Below are positions 1-9,714 of a stretch of DNA of 64,000 bases, one piece after another. The position numbers were made by a program, and so were the translations under genes. The notes beneath the pieces were generated by a model that saw only the letters and a program-made list of their open reading frames with translations, did no database searches and had not been told where the DNA came from. The number at the start of each line of letters is the position of its first letter. Within the stretch, counting starts at the first letter, position 1. The stretch is from Anaerolineae bacterium (GTDB lineage: Bacteria > Chloroflexota > Anaerolineae > 4572-78 > J111), in NCBI GenBank assembly GCA_023382535.1, contig JAHDWA010000005.1, positions 218,827-282,826 on the forward strand, written 5' to 3'.

Positions 1-2
1 CC

Positions 3-626
3 ATCCGCCAGCACTATCAGTTTTGCGATAAAGCTACAATAGATGCGCGTGTTTCCGAACTGCTGGATTTGGTTGGCATTACGCCCGGCCGCAAAACGCA
101 GTACCCGCACCAGTTCTCCGGCGGTATGCGCCAGCGGGTGATGATTGCCATGGCCCTGGCCTGCACGCCGCAAGTCGTCATCGCCGACGAGCCGACCACA
201 GCCCTGGATGTAATGATCCAGGCCCAAATTTTGGACCTGCTGCACCAACTGCGTGACAAGCTGGGGCTGGCCGTTCTGCTTGTAACTCACGACCTGGGTG
301 TGGTGGCCGAGGTCTGCGATACCGTCCTGGTGATGTACGGCGGCGTCGTGGCCGAATATGGCGACGTGGACACGATTTTTAATCACCCGCAGCACCCTTA
401 CACCCAGGAACTGCTCAAGGCTTTTCCCGACATCTCCAATCTCAAAGGCAAACTGGCCTCTATCCCCGGCTATCCGCCGCGCCTGAACGATCTGCCAGCA
501 GGTTGCCGCTTTGCCCCGCGCTGCCCCGCCGCCTTTGACCGCTGCCACACTGCCCCGCCGCCGCTTTACCTGACGAACGGGGTCAGGCAGCATTACGCCA
601 GTTGCTACTTGGTAGAACCGAAGTAA
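3..626 (+). CDS. Peptide/nickel-type ABC transporter ATP-binding protein, OppD/DppD-like (5' end cut by window)
   Basis: This is the C-terminal two thirds of a cytoplasmic ATPase that powers oligopeptide or dipeptide import. The reading frame is open to the left edge, so the Walker A part lies outside. Visible are the ABC signature SGGMRQRV, Walker B VVIADEP with its D-loop ALD, and the H-loop VTHDLG. The C-terminal oligopeptide-transporter extension follows, with HPYTQELL and a Cys-rich GCRFAPRCP segment that is diagnostic of the Opp/Dpp subfamily. It is followed 55 bp later by its partner ATPase. The permeases and binding protein are presumably upstream. The substrate cannot be told from the ATPase. 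Confidence 0.93.
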   Translation: MRQHYQFCDKATIDARVSELLDLVGITPGRKTQYPHQFSGGMRQRVMIAMALACTPQVVIADEPTTALDVMIQAQILDLLHQLRDKLGLAVLLVTHDLGVVAEVCDTVLVMYGGVVAEYGDVDTIFNHPQHPYTQELLKAFPDISNLKGKLASIPGYPPRLNDLPAGCRFAPRCPAAFDRCHTAPPPLYLTNGVRQHYASCYLVEPK

Positions 627-634
627 GCTTTTAC

Positions 635-660
635 CGCCGAGACCGCAGAGGACGCAGAGG
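635..660. repeat. Nonamer-type short tandem repeat (CGCAGAGGA units)
   Basis: Two near-identical 9-bp units (ACCGCAGAG, GACGCAGAG) fill the gap between the two transporter ATPase genes. It belongs to the short-tandem-repeat class seen throughout this window. Confidence 0.6.
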
Positions 661-681
661 TGAATGAACAAGTGGTAAAAT

Positions 682-1665
682 ATGGAACAAGTCCCTATTC
701 TTAAAATTCAGCGTCTTCATAAATTTTTTCCGGTAGGCCGGGCCGGACTGTTTGGCGGTGCGGCCAAACAGGTGCATGCCGTTGATGGCGTCACCCTGGA
801 ACTGGGCCGGGGTGAGATTCTGGCCTTAGTAGGCGAGAGCGGCTGTGGTAAATCCACCCTGGTCCTAACCCTGCTGGGGTTGGAACGAGCTACCAGTGGC
901 ACAATTTCCTTTGCTGACCGCGATGTGACCCACCTGGGCAGCGCGGCGCTTAAAGAGATGCGCCGTCACATCCAGATGATCTTCCAGGACCCGTTTGAGG
1001 CGCTCAACCCTATCCTGACCATCGGCGAAATCGTAGCCGAGCCGCTTTTGGTGCACGGCATTGGTAAAAACAAAGCCGAGCGGCTGGAACGAGCCAGCCA
1101 GGCCCTGGAAGACGCCGGGCTGAAGCCAGCCAGCAACTTTATTCATCGCCGCCCCCATGAATTATCGGGAGGACAGCGCCAGCGCGTGGTCATCGCCGGG
1201 GCGCTGGTCCTGGAGCCGGAAATTCTTCTGGCCGACGAGCCGGTTTCGATGCTGGATATGAGCATCCGCGCTGAAATCCTTAACCTGCTGGCCGAGCTGC
1301 GCCAAAGGCGGGGCGTTTCGGTCATCTTTATCACCCACGATTTAGCCACCGCTGCCTACATCGCCGACCGGGTGGCGGTCATGTACCTGGGCCGGATTGT
1401 CGAAATCGGCCCCATCCGGGAGGTACTGGCCAATCCGGTCCATCCCTATACCAAGTCGCTGCTGTCGGTCATTCCTGTGCCTAACCCGCGCCTGCGCCGC
1501 AAGCATACCATCCTACAGGGCGACCCGCCCAACCCGATCAATTTGCCCACCGGCTGCCGCTTCCACCCGCGCTGCCCGGCGGCTTTTGATCGCTGCCCGC
1601 AGATTGACCCGCAGTTGCGGCTGGTCGGCAATGAGCATGAGGCGGCGTGCCTGCTAGTAGAATGA
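682..1665 (+). CDS. Peptide/nickel-type ABC transporter ATP-binding protein, OppF/DppF-like
   Basis: This is the second ATPase of the peptide importer, 327 residues and full length for the family. Walker [10 protein letters not shown] is at residues 51-59, the Q-loop glutamine is at 102, the signature LSGGQRQRV at 161-169, Walker B ILLADEP at 181-187 and the H-loop ITHD at 217-220. The C-terminal Opp extension again carries a Cys-containing [15 protein letters not shown] stretch. OppD and OppF type subunits form the heterodimer that drives the permeases. The ATG start has no strong ribosome site directly upstream, which fits translation following the upstream gene. Confidence 0.94.
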   Translation: MEQVPILKIQRLHKFFPVGRAGLFGGAAKQVHAVDGVTLELGRGEILALVGESGCGKSTLVLTLLGLERATSGTISFADRDVTHLGSAALKEMRRHIQMIFQDPFEALNPILTIGEIVAEPLLVHGIGKNKAERLERASQALEDAGLKPASNFIHRRPHELSGGQRQRVVIAGALVLEPEILLADEPVSMLDMSIRAEILNLLAELRQRRGVSVIFITHDLATAAYIADRVAVMYLGRIVEIGPIREVLANPVHPYTKSLLSVIPVPNPRLRRKHTILQGDPPNPINLPTGCRFHPRCPAAFDRCPQIDPQLRLVGNEHEAACLLVE

Positions 1666-1669
1666 AGTA

Positions 1670-1697
1670 ACCACGGATTACACAGATTACACAAATT
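1670..1697. repeat. Nonamer-type short tandem repeat (GATTACACA units)
   Basis: The sequence GGATTACAC is followed directly by AGATTACAC, a 9-bp tandem unit filling the 44-bp gap between the transporter gene and the S9 peptidase gene. Confidence 0.6.
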
Positions 1698-1709
1698 GAT
1701 GATTTAAGC

Positions 1710-3560
1710 ATGCATCCTGAAATCAAACTCGCCGAAAAATACGAACGCAATGGCTGGCCCTCAATACAGCGGCCCGACGTGAAAGTGCCGGAAGGCTGGA
1801 GCCTGGAGCTGATTACCTCGGTTAACCGGGTGCGCAATCACCAGTTGTCGCCGGATGGAGGGCAGCTCGCCTTTGTCTGGGATCGGGAAGGTTTGTCTGA
1901 CGTATATAGCATGCCGGCGGCCGGCGGCTGGCCGGCCCGTCTCTCGCTCGATCGCAGCCCGGCCATTTACTGGTCCGACGAAACACCGCAGTGGTCGCCC
2001 GATGGACAGTGGCTGGCTTTTAGTACGGATAACTATGTCTATGTGGTTTCAGCGGCAGGGGGACTGCCTCAGAAAATTAGTGATTTAGCCCCTGGCGCGT
2101 CCGCACCGGTATGGCTGCCCGACAGCATGGGGCTGGTCGTCAGTATTGAACGGCACGGGGCCGACAAGCTGTTCCTGACCGACCGCAGCGGCAGTTGGCT
2201 GCGTGCCCTGACCAGCGGCCCCGGCGATGACTCGGAAGCCCAACCCTCGCCGGATGGACGGGGAGTTGTGTTTGTCCACCATCCCCACGACGACCTCAAC
2301 CGGCTGGACCTCAAGGTGGTCGAACTGGAGAGCGGCCAAATCAGGCCGCTGACCGACCAGCCCCGGCAGAAGGACTGGCAGCCGCGCTGGTCGCCCGATG
2401 GACGCCTGATTGCCTTTTTATCGCAGCGTTCGGGCTGGAATGAGGTCTGGCTGGTCCAGCCGGATGGGGAGGGGCTGCGCCAGTTAACCCGCCTGGGCCG
2501 GGATGTGGCCGACCTGGCCTGGTCGCCGGACGGGTCCCGGCTGGCATGTACTGTCAACAACGAAGGCGCTTTTGACCTGGCTCTGCTTGATGCCCAGAAC
2601 GGCGAGGTGTCCTACCTGAGTCAAGGCTTGGGTATCTACACCCGTCCCTGCTGGTCGCCGGGTGGCGATTTTTTGACCGTTGAATACGAAGATCCCACCC
2701 GGCCGCCCGATTTGTACCAGGTCAGCGTGCCGGAGGGTCAATTAACCCAACTGACCTTTTCGAATCCGCCTGCTCTGGCCCGGCACACGTTGGTTGTCCC
2801 GGAGTGGGTCAGCTACCGCAGCTACGATGGCCTGGAAATTCCGGCGCTGCTTTACCGCCCGGCTCGGTCTAACGGCGCGGCAATTCTGAACCCGCACGGC
2901 GGCCCGACTGCGCAGGCGGTGTATGAGTGGGATATCCTGGCCCAGTATTACCTGGCTAAAGGGTATACTTATCTCATGCCCAATTACCGTGGCAGCACCG
3001 GCTATGGCCTCAAGTTTGAACACGCCAATTACGATAATTGGGGCGTGGGCGATACCCAGGATTGCCTGTATGGGGCCAGATATCTGGCCGGGCTGGATTG
3101 GCTAGACCCGCAGCGCATGGCGATCTATGGCGGCAGCTACGGCGGCTTTATGGTCGCCTGCTGCCTGGCCCGCGACCCGGAGTATCTCTTTGCCTGTGGC
3201 GTCTACAAGTACGGCGATGCCCACCTGGTGGCCTCGTGGGCGCAGTGCAACCGCAGCACCCGTCTCTACACCGAAATGCAGGTCGGCCACCCGGCCCGCA
3301 ACCGGCAGGTTTATCTGGACGCCTCGCCTATTTTCCAGGTTGAGCATATCCAAAAGCCGGTGCTGATTCTCCACGGCCTGGACGATACGATTTGCCCGCC
3401 GGAGGCGACCGAAGAGTGGGTCGAGGCGCTGCGCCGGGCCGGCAAAACCTTTGAATACAAAACCTATGCCGGCGAGCCGCACAATTTTCTCAAGCGGGAG
3501 AACCTGCTCGACGTGTACCGGCGGATGGAGCGGTTCCTCGACTGGTATTTGCTCCCTTGA
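1710..3560 (+). CDS. S9 family prolyl oligopeptidase-type peptidase (acylaminoacyl/dipeptidyl peptidase)
   Basis: This 616-residue serine peptidase removes short N-terminal units from peptides. The N-terminal half is a beta-propeller built from several SPDG-containing blades (PD40 type) that restricts entry to small peptides. The C-terminal third is the alpha/beta-hydrolase domain: the nucleophile elbow GGSYGGF carries Ser at about residue 475, GLDDTICP supplies Asp at about 557 and EPHNF supplies His591. There is no signal peptide, so it is probably cytoplasmic. It lies directly behind peptide importer ATPases, consistent with breakdown of imported peptides. Its stop overlaps the next gene's start by 3 bases. 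Confidence 0.93.
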   Translation: MHPEIKLAEKYERNGWPSIQRPDVKVPEGWSLELITSVNRVRNHQLSPDGGQLAFVWDREGLSDVYSMPAAGGWPARLSLDRSPAIYWSDETPQWSPDGQWLAFSTDNYVYVVSAAGGLPQKISDLAPGASAPVWLPDSMGLVVSIERHGADKLFLTDRSGSWLRALTSGPGDDSEAQPSPDGRGVVFVHHPHDDLNRLDLKVVELESGQIRPLTDQPRQKDWQPRWSPDGRLIAFLSQRSGWNEVWLVQPDGEGLRQLTRLGRDVADLAWSPDGSRLACTVNNEGAFDLALLDAQNGEVSYLSQGLGIYTRPCWSPGGDFLTVEYEDPTRPPDLYQVSVPEGQLTQLTFSNPPALARHTLVVPEWVSYRSYDGLEIPALLYRPARSNGAAILNPHGGPTAQAVYEWDILAQYYLAKGYTYLMPNYRGSTGYGLKFEHANYDNWGVGDTQDCLYGARYLAGLDWLDPQRMAIYGGSYGGFMVACCLARDPEYLFACGVYKYGDAHLVASWAQCNRSTRLYTEMQVGHPARNRQVYLDASPIFQVEHIQKPVLILHGLDDTICPPEATEEWVEALRRAGKTFEYKTYAGEPHNFLKRENLLDVYRRMERFLDWYLLP

Positions 3561-4606
3561 ACCCGATCCCTCTCCTCCAAATTTCCGGCTCTCACTTTGA
3601 AGCCGGCCGCCAATTAGGGGCAGCTACGGTTGATACACTGCGCCGGCCCGTCACCTTGCCAGCCGGCCGCACCTGGGAAGACATGTGTCACCTGGCCCAG
3701 CCATATCTGCTGGCCACTCAGACCACTATTCCCTGGCTGCACGAGGAAATGGAGGGGATTGCGGCCGGCAGCGGGCTGGATGTTCTGGAGTTGTACGCTC
3801 ATGCGACGGAGGAGATCTGGGAACCCCTCCCCAACCCTCCCCTGCCAGGGGAGGGAGGAAGATGTTCAGATTTCGCCGTTGGCCCGCCGGCAACGGCAGA
3901 CGGCGGCATCTGGCTGGCCCACAATAATGATTTGAGCCTGGAAGTGCGTGACTGGATCACAGCGGTCGAGTGGCAGGTTGAGAACCAGCCGCCTTTGTTC
4001 ACGCTGGGCGTCGGCCCTTTTATCAGCATCGGTTTCAACGCGGCCGGCCTGGCCCTGACCGGCAACGAACTCTCTCCCAGTGATGACAAAATCGGTGTGC
4101 CGCGCCTGCTGCTGGTCCGTGATATCCTGGCTCAACGCACCGCGCAGGAGGCGCTGGCTGCCGCCGCCCGGCCCGAGCGAGCGTCCAGCTACAACCAACT
4201 CATCAGCCACGCCGACGGCACAATGGTCAATTTTGAAGGCTCGGCGACCGATTATGAGTTGATTTATGCTGAGGATGGCTGGACGGTTCACACCAACCAT
4301 TACTGCTCGCCGAAGATGGCCGCCTATGAACGTGACCCCGCGGACATTCGTGGTTCGTGCCTGCGCTACGAGCGCGCCCGCGACTTAATGGCCAACCGGC
4401 CTGGCCCGGTTACGCCTGAGATGCTCAAAACCTTTCTGGCCGATCACGCGCATGCCCCCGACTCTCTCTGCCGCCACGGCGGCGAGACAGAAACGGTCTT
4501 TTGGGCGATCATTGACCTCAGCCATGGTGCAATTGAGTACGGTCGGGGTCAACCGTGTACCGCTGCGCCGCAATATTTCCGTTTCCACTCATTTCAAGTA
4601 AAATAA
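3557..4606 (+). CDS. C45-type peptidase / acyl-CoA:6-aminopenicillanic acid acyltransferase-like Ntn hydrolase
   Basis: This 349-residue protein has the Ntn-hydrolase layout of the C45 family. Members are made as precursors and cleave themselves just before a cysteine, which becomes the new N-terminal nucleophile. The likely nucleophile is Cys103 in GRCSDFAV, followed by HNNDL in the core. The start is TTG within the overlap with the peptidase stop, so the two genes are translationally coupled. Residues about 89-101 (LPNPPLPGEGG) are encoded by a palindromic repeat inserted directly ahead of the nucleophile. Substrates are unknown; amide cleavage of acylated amino acids or peptides is likely from context. 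Confidence 0.82.
   Translation: MNPIPLLQISGSHFEAGRQLGAATVDTLRRPVTLPAGRTWEDMCHLAQPYLLATQTTIPWLHEEMEGIAAGSGLDVLELYAHATEEIWEPLPNPPLPGEGGRCSDFAVGPPATADGGIWLAHNNDLSLEVRDWITAVEWQVENQPPLFTLGVGPFISIGFNAAGLALTGNELSPSDDKIGVPRLLLVRDILAQRTAQEALAAAARPERASSYNQLISHADGTMVNFEGSATDYELIYAEDGWTVHTNHYCSPKMAAYERDPADIRGSCLRYERARDLMANRPGPVTPEMLKTFLADHAHAPDSLCRHGGETETVFWAIIDLSHGAIEYGRGQPCTAAPQYFRFHSFQVK
3821..3862. repeat. G/C-rich palindromic repeat inside the C45-type gene
   Basis: Perfect 10-bp inverted arms at 3835-3844 and 3846-3855 (CCCTCCCCTG and its complement) sit within coding sequence. A related CCCTCCC/GGGAGGG element lies between genes at 10656-10702. In frame it encodes Pro/Gly-rich residues not expected in the enzyme core. 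Confidence 0.75.
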
Positions 4607-4610
4607 GTTC

Positions 4611-4676
4611 ACGTGGTGCGTGGTGCGTGGTGCGTAAAATTTTAAAAACGTACTATGTACCACGCACCACGTTTTA
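4611..4676. repeat. Heptamer repeat with inverted arms (GGTGCGT units)
   Basis: Three tandem copies of the 7-mer GGTGCGT occupy the left arm. The right arm TACCACGCACCACG is its inverted complement, so the element can fold back. A sister element with the same unit lies at 60464-60506, 56 kb away. Confidence 0.8.
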
Positions 4677-4704
4677 GGATTTTATCTTAATATTGAGGAT
4701 ATTT

Positions 4705-5937
4705 ATGCACGCTGAAATCGTGATGACCGGCAGCGAGCTGCTGCTGGGTGAAATTGTGGATACCAACTCCACGATGATGGCTAAAATGCTGCGCAATATC
4801 GGCCTTGACTTGTATTACAAAACCACCGTCGGCGACAACGAGGAACGAATTACCCAGGTGCTCAACCTGGCCCTGGACCGCTCGCCGGTGGTCATCACTT
4901 CGGGCGGCCTCGGCCCCACTGTGGACGACGTCACCCGCCAGGCCGTGGCCAATGCGACCGGGCGCAAGTTGGTTTACAGCCTCGAACTGGAGGCCCAGAT
5001 TGCCGCCCGCTTTCGCGGCTTTGGCCGGGAAATGGCCGACAATAACAAGCGCCAGGCTTATATCCCGGAAGGCGCTCTGCCGCTGCCCAATCCGGTTGGC
5101 ACAGCGCCCTGCTTTTTAAGCGAGGACACGGCCGGGCGCGGTTTTATTATCTCTCTGCCCGGTGTGCCGCGCGAACTGGAATATATGATGACCCATACCG
5201 TTATCCCGCTGCTGGTGGAGCGCATGGGCGGGGCCAAAATCATCAAGGCCAGAATCCTGCGCACCTGCGCCGTGGGCGAGAGCAATGTTGATCGCGGTAT
5301 CGGCGATTTGATGATCGAGCGCAACCCGACCGTCGGCCTGTCGGCCCACGCCGGGCAAACCGATGTGCGCATTACCGCCAAGGCGGAAACAGAGGCCGAG
5401 GCCGATGCCCTGATTGCGGTTATGGAGGCCCGGGTGCGCGAGCGGCTTGGTGTTGCCATTTACGGGGTGGAAAAAGAAACCGTAGCGGAAGTGGTAGGCC
5501 GGCTGCTGGTCGAAAAAGAAATAGAACTGGGCGTGGTGGACACGCTGACCGGCGGCCAATTGACCCGCGAACTGATCGAGTCTGGCTTTCGCCCCGTCCT
5601 GGCTGCCGACCTGTTCCCGGCCACCCCCACGGAGGCCGCCTCGACAGCCGGGCTGGCGGCTGCTCCCGAAGAGGGCGAAGCTTTCGCGGCTGCGCTGGCC
5701 CAGGCTGTTGCGCCGGCCGGGGGAATCGGACTGGCAATTCTCGGCCCACTCTCGAATGGCGTCGAGGACCGGCTGACCTACATCGCCATTTCCGGCCCCG
5801 GCGAAGTGAAGATGAGCATCCGGGGCCGTAATTTTCAGGATACGGACCATGTCCGCCGCTGGATGGTTATCCAGGGGTTGGATTGGGTCCGCCGGGCGAT
5901 GGTAGGCCAGTTGAGTTCGCCGGTGGATTGGAATTGA
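4705..5937 (+). CDS. cinA: CinA-family competence/damage-inducible protein with degenerate C-terminal domain
   Basis: The N-terminal molybdopterin-binding-like (MoCF) domain is well kept, with AEIVMTGSELLLGEIVDTNS at the start and TSGGLGPTVDD. In the family this region has ADP-ribose pyrophosphatase activity. The C-terminal half aligns with the NMN-deamidase (PncC-like) domain, but the usual ESCTGG motif reads DTLTGG. The usual glycine-rich GIAGP segment is replaced by ILGPLSNGVED. Amidase activity is therefore doubtful. The ATG at 4705 is preferred because GAGGA lies 6-11 bases upstream; a TTG 12 bases earlier overlaps that site. Confidence 0.88.
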   Translation: MHAEIVMTGSELLLGEIVDTNSTMMAKMLRNIGLDLYYKTTVGDNEERITQVLNLALDRSPVVITSGGLGPTVDDVTRQAVANATGRKLVYSLELEAQIAARFRGFGREMADNNKRQAYIPEGALPLPNPVGTAPCFLSEDTAGRGFIISLPGVPRELEYMMTHTVIPLLVERMGGAKIIKARILRTCAVGESNVDRGIGDLMIERNPTVGLSAHAGQTDVRITAKAETEAEADALIAVMEARVRERLGVAIYGVEKETVAEVVGRLLVEKEIELGVVDTLTGGQLTRELIESGFRPVLAADLFPATPTEAASTAGLAAAPEEGEAFAAALAQAVAPAGGIGLAILGPLSNGVEDRLTYIAISGPGEVKMSIRGRNFQDTDHVRRWMVIQGLDWVRRAMVGQLSSPVDWN

Positions 5938-5957
5938 CGAGGCGCGAAAAAGCGAGG

Positions 5958-6512
5958 ATGTTCACTTACAGAATAGACAGCGATACCGAACTTCGCCTCC
6001 TTGAAGAGCGGCATGCCGAAACCGCCTTTGCCCTAATTGACCAGAACCGGGAGCATTTGCGGACCTGGCTGCCGTGGGCCAAGCCGGGTTATTCGTTGGA
6101 AGATTGCCGGGGGTACATCAAGCAGACCTTGCAGCGCCTGGCCGATAATAAGGGCTTTGACGTGGCTATTTTTTACCGGGGTCAAATGGCCGGCCAGATT
6201 GGCTACAACAGCATTGATTGGCCCAACCGGGCGACTGAAATTGGTTATTGGCTGGGAGCTACGTTTCAAGGCAAGGGCTTAATCACCGTTGCTTGCCGGG
6301 CGCTGCTCGACCACGCTTTTTATGAATTAAAACTGAATCGGGTGGAAATCAGGTGCGCCGTCGAAAATACCCGCAGCCGGGCGGTTCCGGAACGGTTAGG
6401 CTTCCGGCAGGATGGCGTCTTACGGCAGGTCGAGTGGCTGCACGACCGTTTTGTGGATTTGGTCGTTTACAGTATGCTGGCGAGCGAATGGGTACATTTG
6501 CGGCAATCGTAA
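5958..6512 (+). CDS. GNAT family N-acetyltransferase, RimL/RimJ-like
   Basis: About 185 residues from ATG 5958. The N-terminus (ERHAETAF, then NREHLRTWLPW) is typical of the ribosomal-protein Ser/Ala acetyltransferase group. The acetyl-CoA-binding motif A region is IGYWLGATFQGKGLIT, followed by NRVEIRCAVENTRSRAVPERLGF. The enzyme would transfer acetyl groups from acetyl-CoA to an N-terminal amine or small amine; the target is unknown. A longer reading frame begins at 5883 within the end of cinA, but homology starts only at 5958. Confidence 0.85.
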   Translation: MFTYRIDSDTELRLLEERHAETAFALIDQNREHLRTWLPWAKPGYSLEDCRGYIKQTLQRLADNKGFDVAIFYRGQMAGQIGYNSIDWPNRATEIGYWLGATFQGKGLITVACRALLDHAFYELKLNRVEIRCAVENTRSRAVPERLGFRQDGVLRQVEWLHDRFVDLVVYSMLASEWVHLRQS

Positions 6513-6644
6513 GAGTCTGCACGAACCTACAGCACGTCACCAGGAAAAGGTAGCAAAGTAGCACGCCCTTCGGCGCACCCGAAGGGGTGAGGTTGCAGGG
6601 ACTATTATTTCCCTGTCTACACTCGCCTCACGCAAGTGCAGGCC

Positions 6645-6666
6645 GTCTACTGTCTACTGTCTACTA
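6645..6666. repeat. Heptamer short tandem repeat (GTCTACT units)
   Basis: Three consecutive copies of GTCTACT lie just ahead of the ribosome site of pgm. The rest of the 168-bp gap 6513-6680 holds a small GC-rich hairpin near 6570 and no gene. Confidence 0.7.
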
Positions 6667-6680
6667 TTTTAGGAGGTTTT

Positions 6681-8333
6681 ATGGCTATTCATCCGCTCGC
6701 GGGGCAGCCTGCCCCGCGTGAATTACTGACCAATATTCCGCGCCTCATCACGGCGTACTACGCTTACCAGCCCGACCCCGATGACCCGGCGCAGCAAGTA
6801 GCTTTTGGTACATCGGGCCATCGCGGCACGTCGTTGAATGGCAAGTTTAACGAGCATCATATCGCCGCTATTGCGCAGGCTATGGCTGAACTGCGGCAGG
6901 TGCGTGGCATCACCGGGCCGCTCTTCATTGGCCAGGATACCCACCCCCTGTCCGAACCAGCGCTGGCCACGGCGGTTGAAGTCCTGGCGGCCAATGATGT
7001 TGAGCTGATGCTCCAAGAAGGGGGCGGCTATACGCCGACGCCGGTCATCTCGCATGCTATCCTGACCTACAACGGTGGCAAAACGAGCGGGCTGGCCGAC
7101 GGCGTTGTCATCACCCCGTCGCACAACCCGCCTGACGATGGCGGTTTCAAATACAATCCGCCTGCGGCAGGACCGGCCGACACCGACACAACCAAACTCA
7201 TTCAGAATCGGGCCAACGAGCTGATCCGCGACGGCTTGAAGGAAGTTCGTCGCATGCCCTACACCCGGGCCATCAAAGCCGATACGACCCACGCCTACGA
7301 TTACATCACCCCCTATGTTTCCGATCTGGCCAATGTGATTGACATGGCCGCGATTCGCTCCGCTGGCCTCAAAATCGGCGTGGACCCGATGGGCGGGGCG
7401 AGTGTGGCTTTCTGGGAGCCGATTGCCGAGCGATATGGCCTCGATATCGAGGTGGTGAATCGGGTGGTTGATCCCACCTTTTCCTTTATGACCCTGGATC
7501 ACGACGGCAAAATCCGGATGGATTGCTCATCGCCCTATGCTATGGCCAGCCTGATCCACTTGAAAGATAAGTTCGACATTGCCTTTGGCAACGATCCTGA
7601 CGTAGACCGCCATGGCATTGTGACCCGCAGTGCGGGCCTGCTGAATCCAAACCATTACCTGGCCGTGGCCATCTGGTACTTGTTCCAAAATCGCCCCGGC
7701 TGGAGCGCCGACGCAGCCGTGGGCAAAACGCTAGTCTCAAGCTCGATGATTGACCGAGTGGCGGCCCAGCTCGGCCGGCGGCTGTGCGAGGTGCCGGTTG
7801 GCTTTAAATATTTTGTAGACGGCTTGCTCGACGGTTCCCTGGGTTTTGGCGGCGAGGAGAGCGCCGGGGCTTCATTCCTGCGGCAGAATGGGCGGGTCTG
7901 GACCACCGATAAGGACGGCATTATCCTCGATCTGCTGGCCGCGGAAATCGCTGCCCGCACGAACCGCGATCCGGGCGAGCATTACCAGGCGCTGGAAGCG
8001 CAGTTTGGCCAGGCGGCCTACGCCCGCACCGATGTGCCGGCCAACGCCCCGCAGCGCAAGGTGCTGGCGAATTTGTCGCCGGAGCTGGTGCAGGCTGACA
8101 CGCTGGCCGGCGACAAGATCGTCGCCAAGTGGACCCACGCTGCCTGCAATCAGGAGCCAATCGGCGGCCTGAAGGTTGTCACCAACAGCGGCTGGTTTGC
8201 GGCGCGGCCTTCGGGGACGGAGGACATTTATAAGGTGTATGCCGAGAGTTTCAAGGGCGAACACCATTTGAGCGCAATCCAGGCCGAAGCGCAGGCCATC
8301 GTCCAGGCTGCTTTCAAAGCCGCCGGATTGTGA
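6681..8333 (+). CDS. pgm: Phosphoglucomutase (alpha-D-glucose phosphate-specific)
   Basis: 550 residues, the expected length for the bacterial Pgm family that interconverts glucose 1-phosphate and glucose 6-phosphate. FGTSGHRGT is at residues 42-50. The phosphoserine loop TPSHNP at 145-150 places the phosphorylated Ser at 147. The Mg-binding loop DPDVDRHG and the substrate loop GGEESAG follow, and the C-terminal phosphate-binding [13 protein letters not shown] closes the protein. ATG 6681 is preceded by a strong AGGAGG at 6671-6676. A second phosphohexomutase gene follows 29 bp later. Confidence 0.96.
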   Translation: MAIHPLAGQPAPRELLTNIPRLITAYYAYQPDPDDPAQQVAFGTSGHRGTSLNGKFNEHHIAAIAQAMAELRQVRGITGPLFIGQDTHPLSEPALATAVEVLAANDVELMLQEGGGYTPTPVISHAILTYNGGKTSGLADGVVITPSHNPPDDGGFKYNPPAAGPADTDTTKLIQNRANELIRDGLKEVRRMPYTRAIKADTTHAYDYITPYVSDLANVIDMAAIRSAGLKIGVDPMGGASVAFWEPIAERYGLDIEVVNRVVDPTFSFMTLDHDGKIRMDCSSPYAMASLIHLKDKFDIAFGNDPDVDRHGIVTRSAGLLNPNHYLAVAIWYLFQNRPGWSADAAVGKTLVSSSMIDRVAAQLGRRLCEVPVGFKYFVDGLLDGSLGFGGEESAGASFLRQNGRVWTTDKDGIILDLLAAEIAARTNRDPGEHYQALEAQFGQAAYARTDVPANAPQRKVLANLSPELVQADTLAGDKIVAKWTHAACNQEPIGGLKVVTNSGWFAARPSGTEDIYKVYAESFKGEHHLSAIQAEAQAIVQAAFKAAGL

Positions 8334-8362
8334 ACCGCTAACAATGATAGGAGGCGATTCTA

Positions 8363-9709
8363 ATGGAAGTCACCCCAGGCATTTTCAAAGCCTATGATAT
8401 CCGGGGGATTTATCCCACGGAGTTAAATGAAGACTCGGCCTATGCCATTGGCCGGGCCTTTGCTACCTTGCTCAAGGTGGACACCGTCATCGTCGGCCGC
8501 GACATGCGTCTATCCGGCCCGCAGCTCTTCGACGCCGTGACGCGCGGCCTGCTGGACCAGGGCGCCGATGTCATCAACGTCGGCATGGTCAGTACGGACC
8601 AGTTTTACTTCGCCTGCGCCACGCTGAACCAGGCCGGGATGATGGTCACAGCCTCTCATAACCCGGCCCAGTACAACGGCTTTAAAATGGTCAAAAAGAT
8701 GCCATATCTGCTCAGCGGCGAAGAGGGCATTCAGGATTTGCGACGCATCATCGAAAACGACGCCTTTGACAGCCCGAGCCGCCGGGGCAGTATGACAGAC
8801 AAGGACTTGAGCGAGGATTTTGTCAATTACGTCCTGGGGCTGATAGATGTGAGCGCCCTGGCGCCGCTCAAGGTCATCGCCGATACTGGCAACGGTATGG
8901 TCGGCCCCATCCTCAAGCGGGTGTACGAGCGCCTGCCCTCGGTTACGCTGACCGGCATGTATCTCGACCCCGATGGCAGTCTGCCCAACCACGGCCTCGA
9001 CCCGCTCCAGCCGGAGAACCGGGCCGAGTTGCAGCGGCGCGTTCCCGGCGAAGGCGCTGATGTCGGCTTTGCCTTCGACGGCGACGGCGACCGTTTCTTC
9101 ACCATTGACGACCGGGGCGAATTTGTCTCCGGCGATTTTATGACTGCCCTGATGGGGCAGTATTTCCTGGAAAAGTACCCTGGGGCCAACATTCTATATG
9201 ATGTGCGGGCCTCGTGGGCGGTGCCGGATTTAATCAGCGCCGCCGGCGGCGTTCCGCTGATGGAGCGGGTCGGCCATGCCTTTATCAAGGCCCGCATGGC
9301 CAAAGAAAATGCCGTCTTTGCCGGCGAAGTGACCGGCCACTATTACTTCAAGGATTTCTTTTTTGCCGACTCCGGCATCATTCCCTCGCTGGTTATTCTG
9401 GAAATGCTCTCCAAAAAGAAGGCCAGCTTGTCTGACCTGCTCAAACCCCTGGAAGCAACTTACTTTATCTCCGGCGAGATCAACACCCGCACCTCCGGCG
9501 AGGTCAAGGCGAAAATGCAGGAGCTGGCCGAAACTTTTAAAGATGGCCAAGTGGAGTGGTTTGACGGCGTGTCTGTCACCTATCCCGATTGGCACTTCAA
9601 CGTCCGCCCTTCCAACACCGAGCCGCTGCTGCGCCTCAACCTCGAAGCCAAATCAAAAGCGTTGATGGAAGAGAAACGCGACCAGCTTCTAGCGATCATT
9701 CGCTCATAG
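8363..9709 (+). CDS. manB: Phosphomannomutase/phosphoglucomutase
   Basis: 448 residues, the usual ManB/AlgC length. It converts mannose 6-phosphate to mannose 1-phosphate (and probably the glucose isomers) for nucleotide-sugar synthesis. KAYDIRGIYP is at the N-terminus; TASHNP at 96-101 gives phospho-Ser98. The metal loop FDGDGDRF, the sugar loop GEVTGHYYF and the C-terminal RPSNTEPLLRLNLE are all intact. Spacing and orientation make an operon with pgm likely. An AGGAGG-like site lies 10 bases before the ATG. Confidence 0.93.
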   Translation: MEVTPGIFKAYDIRGIYPTELNEDSAYAIGRAFATLLKVDTVIVGRDMRLSGPQLFDAVTRGLLDQGADVINVGMVSTDQFYFACATLNQAGMMVTASHNPAQYNGFKMVKKMPYLLSGEEGIQDLRRIIENDAFDSPSRRGSMTDKDLSEDFVNYVLGLIDVSALAPLKVIADTGNGMVGPILKRVYERLPSVTLTGMYLDPDGSLPNHGLDPLQPENRAELQRRVPGEGADVGFAFDGDGDRFFTIDDRGEFVSGDFMTALMGQYFLEKYPGANILYDVRASWAVPDLISAAGGVPLMERVGHAFIKARMAKENAVFAGEVTGHYYFKDFFFADSGIIPSLVILEMLSKKKASLSDLLKPLEATYFISGEINTRTSGEVKAKMQELAETFKDGQVEWFDGVSVTYPDWHFNVRPSNTEPLLRLNLEAKSKALMEEKRDQLLAIIRS

Positions 9710-9714
9710 GTTAT

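Noticed and set aside
4611..4676. Tandem repeats considered as a CRISPR array
   Set aside because: Units are 7 bp, directly adjacent and without spacers of regular length; no cas genes are in the window.
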